From: Plumapathes pennacea
Lineage: Eukaryota; Cnidaria; Anthozoa; Antipatharia; Myriopathidae
DNA: 64,000 bases
Assembly: GCA_964036295.1 (NCBI GenBank)
Contig: OZ038464.1
Location: 2,794,501 to 2,858,500 of the forward strand
Reading direction: 5' to 3'
The notes under the pieces are model-generated. The model had not been told where the DNA came from, searched no databases, and saw only the letters and a program-made list of their open reading frames with translations. The translations under genes were made by a program, and so were the position numbers. Numbering within the stretch: the stretch's first letter is position 1; each line of letters opens with the position of its first letter. Shown here piece after piece: positions 35,301 to 49,070 of the stretch.

Positions 35301-37363
35301 ATATTTTCTAAAGTCTGGATTCACGTTGTGTTTCAGGCACTAGTGCTTCAGGATTGCCTTCAAGCAGCAAGACAACAACAGCAGATGAAAGGACACAAGA
35401 TGGGTTAGTCAGTGGATTTTACTAGTAAATATTTAGTCCAGTTTTTCTTGCTTTTTAAGAGTTATACTAACTTGTCTCATGATTTCCAATACTGATGGTA
35501 TAAAATTAACAAATTAATATATAATAATAGAGTTTATGTAGATAGGCAGGAAAGTTAATAGCTAACCTCACAGGTAAATATGTACAGGACTATCACACTA
35601 CACTCATGCTTCAATGGCACTTCCCCCTCGCATCCAATTTATTTAATATGTATGGTACAACTCTGCTTTTAAAGTAGACCCTCTCACTGCAGATGCATTG
35701 CACGCCCAGTGACTGACGGCTATGAAAATGGTGGATTCTCATGTTTTTCTATGTTTTATCGCAAAATCAATCAGCACAAACTCAGAAAGTGTACTGAATA
35801 CGGCAAGCAGCGACAGTCAAATCGATCAGTCATCAGCAATTATTGCTAGTGTTATATGCGAGTACAGTATGTACAGCAAAATATTTATTTTTCAACTAGA
35901 TTATGCTGTAGTTTGCTGACAGAGTAGAGTGTATGTCAGACTTGGACCTGTCACTATCAGTATACTGTAACTTTCTGATGTTGGTTCTGAAACTTTTTCC
36001 AGACATTACGACTCTGATACAGAGGATGAGACAGAAAGTACAAATTCAAATGTAAGTACCAGACACAATTTAGTTTTGTAGCTTTATCAGCATCTCATGG
36101 AAGTGAAGGAGTACACTGACGAAAATATTCTGAAGAGATCTACGTCTCCAAACGCTTTACTTCAGCCCTCTTTCCAAAGTGTGGGGTCTGATTTCTTATT
36201 CAATTCCTCAGCTTTCCTCACCCAGTGCTTTGGTAGGACCCAGTGTCTCTCAACCAAGCAAAGCTGTCCCCAGTCCTTCTCTTCTCCCTGACGAAGAAGA
36301 CATCAGAGCTGCACCAGTTCCAGCAAAGAGGTCAGTAGACTGAGATTAAACCTACTGTAGTTTCTAGTTACAGAATGTCCCAACCATGCCAGATGTACTC
36401 ATTGAGAACTTTCATTTGAATCGTCACACCTTTAGATTTCATTCAGCAATTCTGGAGTTGGAAGTGAACACTGCTATTAGAATGTTCTTATTGAGAGCTT
36501 TTATTTGAGTGGTCACACCTTTAGGTTTTATTTGACAGTTCAGGTTTTAGATTCGACGGTTGAGTCAACTTCATGTTTGGCGGTCTAAATCAGGTTTAAT
36601 CGATTTAATGGTCAGTTGTCTAAATACGTTAGCAGTAGGCTTAGTCTGTTGCAGACTTTCAGATGCCAGAGCAAAGTTGCAGAGAAAAGGGGCGAAGGAC
36701 TGGGGCGAGGGCGGGGTAGACACGTGATGAAATTTCACATGTTGCGTTTTAGGCGTAGGCGCCGTGATCCAAAGACGAAGGAGTCATCTGCAAAGAAACT
36801 TGTTCTTCCTAAAGTGCCGTCAATCAAAAAGACCCCGAGCAACTCCTCAGGGGAGAGGTGAGCGTGGTGATTGGAATGTGTTCTTCTGTTAACGATCAAA
36901 AGGAAACATATAGCACGTAGCGGGACCGATCGCTACGATTGTGACGATTTGCTAATGTCTAGGAGTGGTTAATTTTCTTGTTCAGTTTCTCTCCAGAGAT
37001 GTATCATACAGTATGGAGAATTTTCCGCTTGATAGTTCACTCAGACGAAAGCTGATTGGCTTATCAATTCTCACTACATCACTCATACATTTTCTTCTTG
37101 GATACTTAGGAGAATTTGTATTCTGAGCTCAGGAGTAAAAGGGTTAAACTTACAGTACACGCTTTAGTGTAAAATAAGAAAACTGAACTTGTAGTTTTGA
37201 CGGGCTTCAGATGTATAACCAGCAAACTGCATAATTCCTTGTTTTTTTTTGTTTCTGTTTTGTTTTGTTTTCCAGCATTAGCAGCGGTTCTCGCACTCGA
37301 CTGAGAAAGAGATTATCAGAGAAGGCCGAGGTGGACGTGGACGATCTGATGGCAGAGATGTGA
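32323..37363 (+). CDS. XRCC4: XRCC4 copy 2, complete (13 exons, 354 aa)
   Basis: Exons: 32323-32464, 32688-32839, 33359-33394, 33732-33830, 34212-34277, 34441-34497, 35036-35090, 35193-35222, 35337-35403, 36003-36051, 36212-36330, 36753-36857, 37276-37363; phases all agree. XRCC4 is the coiled-coil scaffold that binds DNA ligase IV in nuclear non-homologous end joining. Head segment GFNLTISDG aligns with human GFVITLTDG, FQLGSLTLPE with FRLGSFNLEK, and the strongest match is CVSAKEGMEIDLYQKFSAVL against human [20 protein letters not shown], the coiled coil that contacts ligase IV. The acidic HYDSDTEDETES and basic AKRRRRDPK stretches match the C-terminal tail, and length matches human (334-336 aa). 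Intron 2 has a GC donor (AAG|GCAAGT). Compared with copy 3, exon 3 has QGG for QVG. Divergent from OLD-B, convergent with OLD-C. Confidence 0.93.
33432..33612. mobile_element. MITE in XRCC4-2 intron 3 (about 180 bp)
   Basis: Inverted ends: GGGCTGTATTCACCAAACTT at the left and the complement of GGCTGTAATTCACAAGACTT at the right. Present at 55625-55804 in unit III; unit I retains only the right part (about 10325-10430). Confidence 0.75.
36385..36560. repeat. About 80-bp minisatellite in XRCC4-2 intron 11
   Basis: Two units of the same repeat as at 13780-13945, copied with the unit. Confidence 0.7.
36960..37148. mobile_element. MITE of the TTAACCCTTT family, XRCC4-2 intron 12
   Basis: Equivalent to 14347-14532; right end AAAAGGGTTAA, left end truncated. 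Confidence 0.7.
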
Positions 37364-37851
37364 GGTTAGGAAATAGGTTATCAAATCCTATAGGATGGCA
37401 ATATTAAGTTTTGAGTGTCGATTGGTCGATGCGGCATTGTGGGACCGCTGACTCAAAGTACTGAGGGCGCAGCAAATGCTATCTCTGACGTCAGCTTTCC
37501 GCGCCTCTGTCCCTCCAGCTGTTTTGTGAACAAAGAGGAAGTTCCAGCCCTTAGTCGGATCAAATGCAATAGATGATACATTTTATTTTCTATCGTTACG
37601 CCGACACAGAAGAACACTAGTTTTTATGAAGAGTAGCATCAATTTAAAAATCAAAGCAGCAAGACAGCAGAGAAAACATCATCTTACAAGTCTAATGAAC
37701 TACGTATGACTTTTGGAAGTTTTTTGAATTAGTCTAGGCATCTGACATCACATCATAACCCGGAACATATTTTTGTCGCATCACACTGAAGTTGGCGTTA
37801 TGACGTCGTAGGATAAGATCCTTACGGTTATGGTGAGCTTTGTGTGGTTTT
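37364..37851. other. 3' spacer between XRCC4-2 and OLD-C
   Basis: Nearly identical to 14747-15235. No gene recognised. Confidence 0.5.
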
Positions 37852-38056
37852 AACCCTTTATACTCCCAAGAGTGACCAACTTCAATTTTCTCCTTCAGTT
37901 TCTCACTAAAAATATATTAAACAGTGAGGAGAACTTGGCTTTTGATAGATTGCTCAGATGGCAGATAATTAAATTATGAAGTCTCACTACATCACTGATA
38001 TATTTTCTTCTTAAAAGGTTGAATCTGCATTTTGAGCTTGGGAGTGAAAGTGAAAG
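37852..38056. mobile_element. MITE of the TTAACCCTTT family at the XRCC4-2/OLD-C junction
   Basis: Same position and sequence as 15236-15440; lies at the boundary between units II and III. Confidence 0.75.
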
Positions 38057-38091
38057 TGTACATTTTGAATTGGAAAGGAAAAGCTCTAAAT

Positions 38092-40210
38092 CTAATTGAT
38101 ATCATAATCATCATCAGTTGAATTGAGAATTCTGCTCAGTAAGTACTGAGGAAATTCTCGCTTTCTCTTCTTTCCCTTGCGTTGCCTCTGCTTCATAAAC
38201 CTGCAAAGATCGGCCAGGGGGCTTGGTTCAGACTGCAGACAAACTCTCACGACTTCTAGCAGGGTCTCCCACGGCATGCTCATCCATCCTCCCTCGTCAT
38301 GCAGTTTCCGCTTTACACGGTCCCAGAACATCCTCTCCTGTGGCTCAGTCCCGAACTGCTTTGTGTATGTGGATGCCTCTTCTTCAACACCAGTAGGTAC
38401 CTCCTGTTGTGGCACTAGTTCATCCATTGAACTAGTTGGTGCTTCACTGGGCAAACTTAATGCTGTTGTTCCCGATTCTACACCAGAAGTATCCTGCTGT
38501 ACTGGCACATAATCTTTGTCTGAATAGGTATTTGGACCACCATCCCTGCCTTTCACTCTGCCTTTGCCCTTTCCTTTGGTTCCCTTTGTTACAAACTTGT
38601 CGTGATTTGACAGCAGTTGCTTGTTCTTGTTGATTTGGATTATCAGTTCCTGTGCTTTTTTAGTTACACTCTGCTGTGGACTTTCAGCAATTCTTTCTCG
38701 AGCACTGTCTAATTCATCAACAAGAGCTGTTGCCAAAGGACGTAATACTTTCAAGACATTCGTGTCATAGCTGTGCTGGATATCCTCCGCTGACATGGGT
38801 TTGCGCTCGTTATGAGATGAACAATCGGTTCCATGTTCTCCAACAACTTCCAAGAAATTCTTAATTTCGAAGATCTTCTTTCTCGTCGTGTCATTCCCAC
38901 AAACCACTGCCTCAAGGTCATCTTCCCAAATGAAGAAACCCAGTTTCTTGAGCACATCACGGGTATTCTCTGAAGCTTTTCCCAAGTTCCCTTCTTGAAA
39001 GACGTTTTCGACTTTCGTCAACAAAGTTTTAGCAAAGGGGAGGAAATCCTTCTCCTTCTCCAACCCCTTGAATAACCTTGACTTTTTCCAGTTGGCTTCA
39101 TTGAAGGGTTGGACTTGTTTGCCATGCTTCACTGTGAGTGCATCAAAATCTAGGATGACAGCACAGGGGATCTGTAACTCTGTCGCAGCCTTGTAAGCTT
39201 TAACAGCATCTCCGCAACCACCAAGAGTCAGGATATCCCACCGATCCAATTCCTGGATTTCCATGGCTTGCTGAAGCTCCCTTACATCTTTACTTGTCTC
39301 CATAATGATACTTGCCTCTTCCATGAATATGTGCCGCACTGCTGAAAGGACCCTCTTGTCTGATTGTCCTTCGACAAAATACAGGCCGGTGGCGAAGAAC
39401 ATTTTGCGCATGTCTGGCTGCATTAGCATGGTCATACTTTCTGAGCTGAAGGTAATTTGTGACACTGTAGCTTGCAATTTTGCCTTGGAGCACCCATCAT
39501 CATCCTCTCTAGATGATAAATCCTTCTTAGATTCAGTGTCGTCACTTGAATGATCTGGGGGTTCTTGTACTGACGTTGATGATGACACTTTCGTTTTGTC
39601 AGACTGGTGTAATAGCAATCTAAATGGTGTGAATCCTCCTTCCACAGAGGATGTGTGGTACAGACAGCGCAAGGACTGGGGACTGATAAACTCCAGTGCG
39701 TGGCTGACCACTACACACGTTTGATCACGTGGTCGCTGTGTCTCCAGCCAGCGTCTCAACTGGGCCTGCATTGGGGGGTGGAGTGAGTGCCCTGGCTCAT
39801 CAAGAAGAACAGTGTCAGCTCCTGACAGGTGGACAGCACAGAGGACCATGAGGAGTTCAATCTCACCACCGCTGAGATCTGTCAGCTTTGTTGTGATGCT
39901 GTAGGGTGAGTCCCCGTTCTGCATTGTGCGCGTTGCTAACACTTGTAGGGTCAAAAATTGGGATCGCTTGACAAGCTGTTCAGCTAATTCGCTCATACGT
40001 TTACTTAGCGTAAGTAATGAGGCTCCATGGGAGTTTAATAAGTCATTTCCAAGACTCGTCATGGCTGGTTCAATTGCTTCACAGGTCTGATGGGAATGCT
40101 TCTTCCGCACATGGATATTAAGGTCACAAAAAGTCTTCAAGGCATCAACCATACTCTTGTATTGCCTCTGTTTTCCCTCCTCTGTACTGTGAAAATATGA
40201 CGTGAAAAGG

Positions 40211-40261
<51 letters not shown>

Positions 40262-43200
40262 GTCAATCCCGAAAAGGTTGTCCAGTTGTCATTAGAATGG
40301 TAAAACCAAGAGCATTTGGACTATTTCCAGTTTAAAACACGATGGTTTTAGGTCGTGACGTGACAGATATATTTGTATATTTGCTGCGCAGCGAGCGAAG
40401 CAGCAGTTCATATTTCTTACACAGAAAAAATCTCGATTTGCTTGACTGCGTCCGTTTGCAATTAGACCACACTGCCTCACGCGCTTGCAACCAAAATGCT
40501 TTGCGACTCCACAGGCGGCCCAAGCTCGGTGACGAAGTGTTGCGTAACTCAAGATTATAAAGGGGCGCTTTCCATTTGACCATCGGTCATTCCGAAATTT
40601 TCGAAAAAAGAGGACAACCTCTCGAGGTTGTCCACATCTTCCGAAACTTTCTTACCGAAAACCTTCAGTTCCATTTGATTTTTCCCGGAATTTCCGATGT
40701 TTTTGGTCAAATGGAAAGCGCCCAAGAAATGTATGGGTATTTTACCGATCCACGGAAAATCACAAAATTTGAGAATGAAAAAATTTCTCAACCACGCCAT
40801 TCCCCGATAAATTTCCCTCATCATATCGATGTTTGGGCAGATTCGCGCTACCCGCAAGCTCTCAAACCAAACGACATGTTTTCAAACTGCCACGATTTCA
40901 CGTGCTCTGATGCTTAACCCGAACGAGTGTCGACCTCTCGCCAACGGAGTTTCCGGTCTTCTCTTTCTTTTGGGTGATGGAAACATCGGCGGGAAGCGAA
41001 CGTTTTTCAAATTTTGTGATTTTCCGTGGATCGGTAAAATCCCCATACATTTTCTTATAATCTTGAGTTACGCAACACTTCGTCACCGAGCTTGGGCCGC
41101 CTGTGGCGACACTTGACTTCTCAACAACAACACGTCCTGCGCAAGTTCTTCCTTTCCACATGGGTGACTTGTCGTGTGCTGTTGAATACAGTAGGCCCCA
41201 GTTGTTCAATGCGAAACCAAGTCCAGTAGATAAGTTGCTATCCAGCAAAAGCAATGTCCTCCCAACTACAGTTATGCGAGATTACACCAAAACCAGCGCA
41301 GCAATCACTATCTTTAGATATCCTAGTTATATATTTAGACTGGACAACCTTTTCGGGATTGACTGTATATATATATATATATATATATATTGTGTATATG
41401 TCTCACTAGGAAGTTTAGTCGATAATAACCTAGCATCGAGAGCAATACGATGGCTTCTTCAATGTTTGGTAGCAACTTGCTGACACATATTTCTGGTGAA
41501 AAGAGCTTTTTGCACGTCAAATGATGCAATTGTCGATATTAATGTCGTTAAATCTACGAGTGCGACCGAAGCCTAATATAGTTACATCTGTATGTAATAA
41601 GGCAATCTCAAACTATCAGATATACGCACGCTCTGATTAGTAAAAAAAAAAAGTTTCATAAATACCGATAAAGAGACAGGCCATTTTTTAAATGTTTATG
41701 TAATTTCATACAAACACATGGGATGGTGTGTAAACACGAAAAAAAAAAAACAAACAAACAAACAAACAAACAAAAAGCTGAGTCGTACGCGCAGCATCCT
41801 CAGTGTTTTACTAATAGTACGAAGTCATGAAAAGTGTGTTATGTTGCTTAAATCTAAAAGTTCGGTGGGCTTCGAATCAAAATATGGATTGCCTAGTACA
41901 GCAGGTACTGTGAATTTTCAGAAATTAGCTGCCGTCCCATTAGTACTGCTTTAGAGGAAATACATTAAGAGCATAAATAGATTTTGTGTGTGACTTTTTG
42001 CCCACCTGTTTTTTCTCCCAAAAAGAAATGCCGTGATTGTAGTCTGAATTTTTACGATACAACCACTCTTATAGGACTTTATTACATTGCCAGTAGATAC
42101 TGAATACAAAAATACCTTATACAGGACGATATCAGCATTTGCTCGACTTTGCTTGCGTCAAGCGACACTCTGCTTCCTTGTCCAAAGAACCCTCTGTTCT
42201 GTGGAAGAATGCAAAGGCTGGTTTCCAAGAACTTCTTGGCCATTTTCTCCACAAATAATTTCTTCTCAGTAGAACAGATCTCGTCAACGTTACTTTTCCC
42301 GTTCAAACAGCGTGAAAGCCACCTCAAGATATTCACCGGCAATTTTTTTATTATGTCGGTACGTTCTTGCAAGTTTCTGTGCCATGTACGCGGTTGCAAA
42401 TTTCCGTGTAAAACCAAAATTGAGCCTTTCAGTTTTGGTGAGTCAAATGGCTTGCATTTCAGCAGATTGGAGATCAGGCTTTGAAGAGTCTTTTTGTCCG
42501 AACCAATGTTCCCATCATTACCTGAGGAAATAAATTGTATAAGGACCCACTCCAAAAAAAAAAGGGGGAGAGGGGGTACCGGTACAAGAACTGGACTGAA
42601 CTTGTATACTGGTACAGATGGGTGTATGACTTGTACCAGTGTGGCGTTTTGATACCGTTAATTAACTGCGTAAACAAACATAGGTCCGCAAAGTGTAAGT
42701 GAAGCTATTTGCTAGTTGATGATAGTCTATAATAGTGCATGATAGTTGGTGTTAAAACGGGTGTGAGAGTTCGAACTATCATTGAATATTATTACCGTTT
42801 GATCGTGGTTTACACTATGCCAGCTACGTACTATGCACGACCAAACACAAATGCGCGAACCTGGCAGTTTATTATATAATTATTTTGAGCTGATCGACGT
42901 AAAAGGAGCAAAGTATAGCTTGCCAAAATATTTCAAGTCGTTCTGTAAATTTCTGCGAGGTAAGCCAGATTTTGACTCTTTATAATAGTTTCGTATTAAC
43001 GTAACACACTCCAGGCAAACAAAGCTGTTTCTCGGGCTCTTCGAACGGTGGTGAAATAGATTCACAGTAAAATTTCCTGTCGATTTTTTATTAGCGACAA
43101 AACCTGCTCGAGACAATTGCTTTTATAAACAAACAACTCAGACATACCACAGTCGATCTGGTCATGAAATCATGTGTCAACAAACATATCATGCGAGATA

Positions 43201-46200
43201 AACAAGATATTGACTCTTTATAATAGTTTCGTAACGTAACACACTCCAGCCAAACAAACCTGTTTCTCGTGCTATTCGAACGGTGGTGAAAGGGATTCCC
43301 AGTAAAATTTCCTGTCGATTTTTCATTAGCGAGAGAATCCGCTCGAGACAATTTTATAAACAAACAACTCAGACATACCACAGTCGATCTGCATCTGCAA
43401 TTATGTCATGAAATCATGTGTCAATAAAGATATCAGCGAACGCAAAAAACTCGGAATAAGCTTTGCCTTTGCAAAAACATGTCATGGTCACACCATACAA
43501 CTGTGTTTCTTCTTTCGTGAGCGGAGCGTGTATTCGCAAATGTGTCCAGAAATGTGAATCTGTGTCGCCTGTTTGCCAGATACAACGGATATGTCAGCCA
43601 GGGGCTGAAGGGGGAGCAGATTTCCACATACAACCAAAGAATCGGCAACACTCACAGCCGCCATTAAATAGTGCCTTGATTAATTCTCCATGCGAGAGAG
43701 CCAATTATATTTAGAAGACCCCTCCCTGGGGAGGTAATTTAGCTTCTGACATTCTGCAACCAAGTTATAACATTAGCACGGAAACCCTTTGCTGGAAATC
43801 TCTCTGTGCATTCTTTGTGTTAAGTAGATAGTAAAAGACAAACTTTCTCACAGGTCCTGTACCACGGCGGCTTTTATATGGATAACACTTCATGCCCCCC
43901 CCCCCCCCCCCCCTCAGTAGTTTTTGCCACCTAGAGGGGGACCATTTTATTGACCTAGTGAAACGGGCCGAACGAGCCAAACGGCTGTTAGGCCAAACCG
44001 CCGACATAGAAGCTATTTGCATATTGCAAATAGCTTCAAAAAGTCCTCCAACACAAAAGTACAGCAAGTTTGTTCCAGGCGAATTTGGTTTCTCCCCCGC
44101 CCCCCTCCTCATTTTCCTCCCTCCTCCGCAACTTTTGCCTCGCCCCCATCCTACTCCGAAACAAAAAAGAACGGAAAGGCATGGGATTGAATACTTACAG
44201 GCCCAAGATGAGTAGTACCCTATATACAAATACTCGATTCTGATTGGTTGAGAAGAGGAGTGTTATATTTAAATTAGTGTGCAAGTGTGCAAAAAAGGTT
44301 AAACAGATGTGCAAAAGTAGTTAATCAGAGCTAATTACACTGATTAACTGATTTTGCACGCTTCGTTGCCATGACAAGCACGCAAGCAAGTCGGAAGCTT
44401 CACTTTTGCATGAGAAAAAATGGTGGCCAACAGCGAGAGATTTCCAAAATATAAACAAAGCAGTTTTAAGAGTTTAAACTGGGGAATTCAAACGCAGGAA
44501 ATCAACTCTAAAACATGGACGAAAGTGCGGAGGAGCGGAAACGTCAAGCAAAAGTGGAAATCTACAAACTTGAAATCAAGTTATGTTCGGAGATCAGCAA
44601 AGTGCCAAGCCACCCGCAGCGGGAATAGTCTGAAACTGCAAGAGATCATGCATCGACAGGTCGTAATCGGTAAACTTCGTAAGTTTCGATCCAGTCCTTG
44701 AAATTAAAAGGCTTATTTGTGAAAGTTTAGCCGCTCGATGTTTTTGAGTGTGCCGATCGTATCTGCAGGCCAGCTTTATGACTGAAGGCTTCACGATACG
44801 AAAAGCAATATTTTTTGCTAAACAGCAGCACTTTCAACAGTTTCTTAACCGTTTCACTCCCAAGTTCAAAATGCAGATTCCCCCAACCTTTTAAGAGGAT
44901 ATTGTATGAGTGATGTAGTGAGAATCGATTGTTTAATCAGCTATCATCTGAGCAAAGTATCAAAGGCCAAGTTCTCCTTACTGTATGATATATTTGTGCT
45001 GCCAAAACTGAAGGAGGAAATTGAACTTCATCACTCTTGGGAGTGAAAGGGTTAATCTTCACAAAGTAACTATATAGCCTTGCCGTAACTTGGGTTTCTC
45101 TTACTTTTAGTGATTGTCGCTAGCCAGTTACGCCGTTTCAGCGGTTGTGTTGTTCGGTGACTTTCATCCATAACGTGTTCCATAACAAAGCTCAGGGTAA
45201 ACTCAGTCTTTCATTCAAGGCCATTCAAGACAATGATCCTCGTTGACCTGAATTTTGCATTATGCAAGTTTTCACAGCATGAATTTTTGGTATCAATGGG
45301 AGGTTTTATGGATCTTTTTCTGACGTCAAAGAATGGCGTCTACACTTTTGCTGGCCGTCAAACTTTCTTGATTTACGGTGACTGCGACGTTTTAATTTGT
45401 TTTGTACACTGTGGGGTGACTTGTCTTCAAAAACCATTGATGGCAATTGGATAGTTATACAGTACTTCTGTGCAGTGTTTACTGCATCCTCGAGCACCTT
45501 CATCTCTGGGAACCTATATTTTTCGGTAATTGAGTCTCGCCTTCTCACCGCTCACGGCCATTAAAAGCTTATTTGTGCTGCTCCGAGTTTGGAGATCCGT
45601 GAAATTGTGTCCTCTCTTTCTTGTGTACCAATATCTCTGTTCCCGCATTCAGAAATGTTATTTGTTTCCCCCATTTTCAATCTTCCCAGAATGTTATCGT
45701 TTTTGATACAACTTTTAACCGTCAACAAACTATGAGTTAATCAAACGAATGGATATATATTTTTTTGCATCTATATTATTAACTAGTAATCGTTGGTGTG
45801 CTCATGCAATTAAACATTAATAGCGCTCGACGTCCTGCGGACTCGTTATTTTGTTAGAATTTTCAAACAGTACTCACACTATTAATGGTATATGATTTTA
45901 CGCTTTAGTGTCTTGAACAGGATTATGATTTCCGGACTTCCGGACGTAGTGTCTTCAGGATAATTGCTTTCGTACGTACGCCGTTTATCGCTTCCGCCGC
46001 CAACTTAAAAAGACCTCACAGCATTGTGTGCTGTCACGAGTAATAAGCAATAAACGAGATGTTTGCTTTTCTTTAAATTCTTCCATTTTAATCAAGAACA
46101 GAAAGTAAGACATATCAAGAGCGTGTGTTAAAATATTGTAATTCGACATAAAGGCCGGTCGTAACTTCTGTTTAAGTTCCTTTGTTTTCTTGCTTGCTTT

Positions 46201-48970
46201 ATTGATTTTTTGAATAGGGTATAATTATGGATCAAGTCGTAGTCTTAGATAGGGTATATAATTATTTAGAGATTCATCTCTTGAATAGGGTCAGGGTTTA
46301 ACGGCGTCCGCGGCACACGCCCCTCCCGATTTTCTACCGAGTACTCCCACTCCAGATAAAGTCTAAGTCTACTCCAATTTCGGCATAGCTTTTTTCTTTT
46401 TTTTTTTTTGCCATGGGCGGAGCTGTCGATTGTTTTTAAAGATCATGTAATTGCTGGCTCTTATCATGCACTATGGAATGGGATCCCAAATCTTGAAAAC
46501 TTGGAAGAGAACGAAAGCTGAGGAATGAATCAGCCGATAAGAGTTTTAATGATATCGATATGCTTGTCCAACACCCGGGATAATTTACCCAAACCTCGGC
46601 AATAGTAGCTCTGAAATATACAAAACAAAAGATGTGATACAGTATAAATTCATGATTGCGACGAGAATCCCCCAAAATGTAGCGTCTCCTTAATACGTAA
46701 CTTGTTTATGCCCTAATTTGGCGGAACGACTTCCTCATTTGGAAGTTCATTGCTGCTCACCGCACCAATACGTGGCAGGCAAGCTTATAAACACAGAAAG
46801 AGTAAAACAGAAAAAGGCGTTTCCAACTCTCCATCTCGGAGATGCTTGCTGCCTCTGTTTCGAGGCAAGGCCCAGTGAATCCCCCCCCCCCCCCCCCTCC
46901 CTTTTTTTGCGTGAATTTATGTTCATTTTTGAAACGGACCGATCGGAGGCAACAGGTATCTCGGAAATGGCCTGTTGTAAATACAGCTGTGCTGAATACA
47001 CGCTAATACACTGGCACCATCCCGTCTTGATTTCCTGAAATTAGAATTACATCTTTGGTACTCCCAACAAGAGTATCTTTGTTTTACTGAAATGTTGACT
47101 CAATCTTTTCTTCGAAGTCAAGTGCTACACGCAAAGGAAGGAAGACTTCTTTGCTGTAATCGCACATACTCCGACAAGACGACGTACCAACATCCGAAGA
47201 ACAGAACGCGTCAGCAAAAATCACGTGTTCAAAAATAGAGCGCCGAACCAATCGGCGTGTGCCATTTCTCGACCCCAAGACAAAAAAAAAAGAGGCCAAT
47301 AAGTGTATAAAATTCTGTCTATTGTCTGTGTATTGTAAGTAAAAGACAACTGAGCATTGCTTATTTAAACAAAGGTGTACTTATACATGAACTCGCACAC
47401 TAATGGTTACCACTACTAATTTTTGTAACTATACACACTGTACTCCGCATACCTCCAAGAGTCAGTTTAGTGACTGTATTCAACAATTGGTCACCACAGA
47501 TTTCTTCGAGAGAGGTGATGATGGCTTTTCTTTCCCCTTCTCTTGGTGGTAACCAGACATCATCCAGACTGAAAATGCAAACAAATTACGTAACAATATT
47601 CCACATAATATGTGGACACTGTAAATACAACATTTAAGGAGGTTCAACCGAATAGACCCCTCTTGGTGGACTACTAAAACAACAAAACCTCGACGAATAG
47701 TCGACTGTTGATCGTTTTAGGTTACAGTACAAATGTTTATTTGCAATGTGCAGAAATATTTACAGTAATATTTACTGCATGATGTTAATAATATTATGGA
47801 AAGTGCGCATCGCGTACTTTCTAGCGCATGGTTAGATTTGGCGCACGTTATACTGTCGAAGCAAAGCGCTGTAGCTCGAAATCAGTTCACCATACCCAGT
47901 TTATGTATGAATATGTGGTTACATTTGATCTAACCTCCGTGTAGGTAGCATTCAGTTGCCAAAGCCTTTGACTTTGAAATTAGCCATGGTTTTACATAAG
48001 GTTTTAGTGAGGGTACCATAACTGCAGTACTTGGTACTCTTTGTTTAATGATTATTGTAACAGTAATTATGATAGGTCATTGTCCCTTACCTATTTGCTT
48101 CATAGCATATCGTCGGATAAGCTTTCTATTGTGCTTCAGTGAAAGTTGCTAGTATATTTTTGTATGATAATCTATGGGCTGCTCATAAGCACCTTTTCAA
48201 AATTTGCAGTAATTTGAAGTAATAAGCAGCTCGCATGGCATACAAATATTGTCTTTCAGTTATTAATTGTTAAAGCAGTCTTACATGCTGTTGGAGTGGT
48301 ATAAATCTCCTGGGGTTCCTGGATCGTCAGTGCGCACCCACATGAACACGTCTGAACCCTCCTTTGGACGAGACCTCCCTGATGCCACAGCTGCCTGGGT
48401 AATTGTCAATAACTCTGGAAACAACTTGTTCAAAGTTTCCTGAATTAAAGCGCCGGCCAGTGGATCTCCCCAGTTTACTTTGAGCTCGGTACTTGTGTCA
48501 ACAGTGTAATTGGGTTCTGTTTCCCCCACACTGTACCTTTTAGACAAGGCACCTAATGTTTCTTTTGCAAGACCACTCTTTTCGTTAGATTTTACTTCTG
48601 AGTACCCGGCAAACCTCTGATTGTGATCATGAATTGTAACTTCGGATCTTAGCAAAGCAATGGTAAAAGCAATAATGTCACACACATCACAGAGCAGATA
48701 CCAAAGTCTTAGGTTTAAGAAAAACTCTACTTCTGCCTTGCATAATACAGCATTGACTTCGATATATGATTGTGGGGAATTGACATCCCAAATTTTTGCA
48801 TTTGTGGATCTTGTGCCCAGGATCCGTTGAACAAGAAAGTCGATACACTTGATGATGTTGCTCTTGCCAGATCCATTTGGTCCAACGATCAATGCATTTC
48901 CTTCAGTCAAGTCCAAGTCAACATCTTTCAGATTGTAAAAGTCGTTGATTTTTACTCTTGTGAACTTCAT
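38092..48970 (-). CDS. OLD-C: OLD-like ABC-ATPase/TOPRIM nuclease (4 exons, 1100 aa)
   Basis: Exons on the minus strand: 48970-48285, 47568-47453, 42521-42116, 40186-38092, the same lengths (686, 116, 406, 2095) and phases as OLD-B. All motifs are intact: Walker A 30-37, LSGGE 507-511, Walker B to Glu533, H-loop His565, TOPRIM Glu675 and Asp749/Asp751, C-terminal HDEGGWM module and KGKKRKRE basic patch. By hand the first exon differs from OLD-B at 9 bases, 7 of them amino-acid changing (four within residues 110-121: Q/E, A/T, S/R, V/A). The residues before 110, including Walker A, are unchanged. Exon 4 differences cluster in the linker after the TOPRIM domain and near the DNH/GND site beside WEDDLE. 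The translated AT repeat before exon 4 is intron, not protein. Convergent with XRCC4-2 and divergent from XRCC4-3. Function inferred as for OLD-B. Confidence 0.88.
40210..40258. repeat. poly(A)-(AT)n simple repeat before OLD-C exon 4
   Basis: Shorter version of 17599-17649, supplying the polypyrimidine tract of the minus-strand acceptor. Confidence 0.9.
40260..41365. mobile_element. Nested foldback element in OLD-C intron 3 (1106 bp)
   Basis: Same ends as 17963-18996. The inner palindrome (40562-40723) keeps about 55 bp, including a short GAGGTTGTCC hairpin, that is missing from the unit II copy. Confidence 0.85.
42956..43427. repeat. Direct tandem duplication, two units of about 235 bp
   Basis: Unit III equivalent of 20877-21348 in OLD-C intron 2. 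Confidence 0.85.
44845..45055. mobile_element. MITE of the TTAACCCTTT family, OLD-C intron 2
   Basis: Unit III equivalent of 22795-23005, both TTAA ends preserved. Confidence 0.85.
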
Positions 48971-49070
48971 CTCTTGAGATTATTGTCTACGTTCTGATTC
49001 GATGCTGCAAAAAGAAACACAATAATAGGTCTTCTGGTAAAAGTGACCCTGATTGGGAGTCACAAAATTA

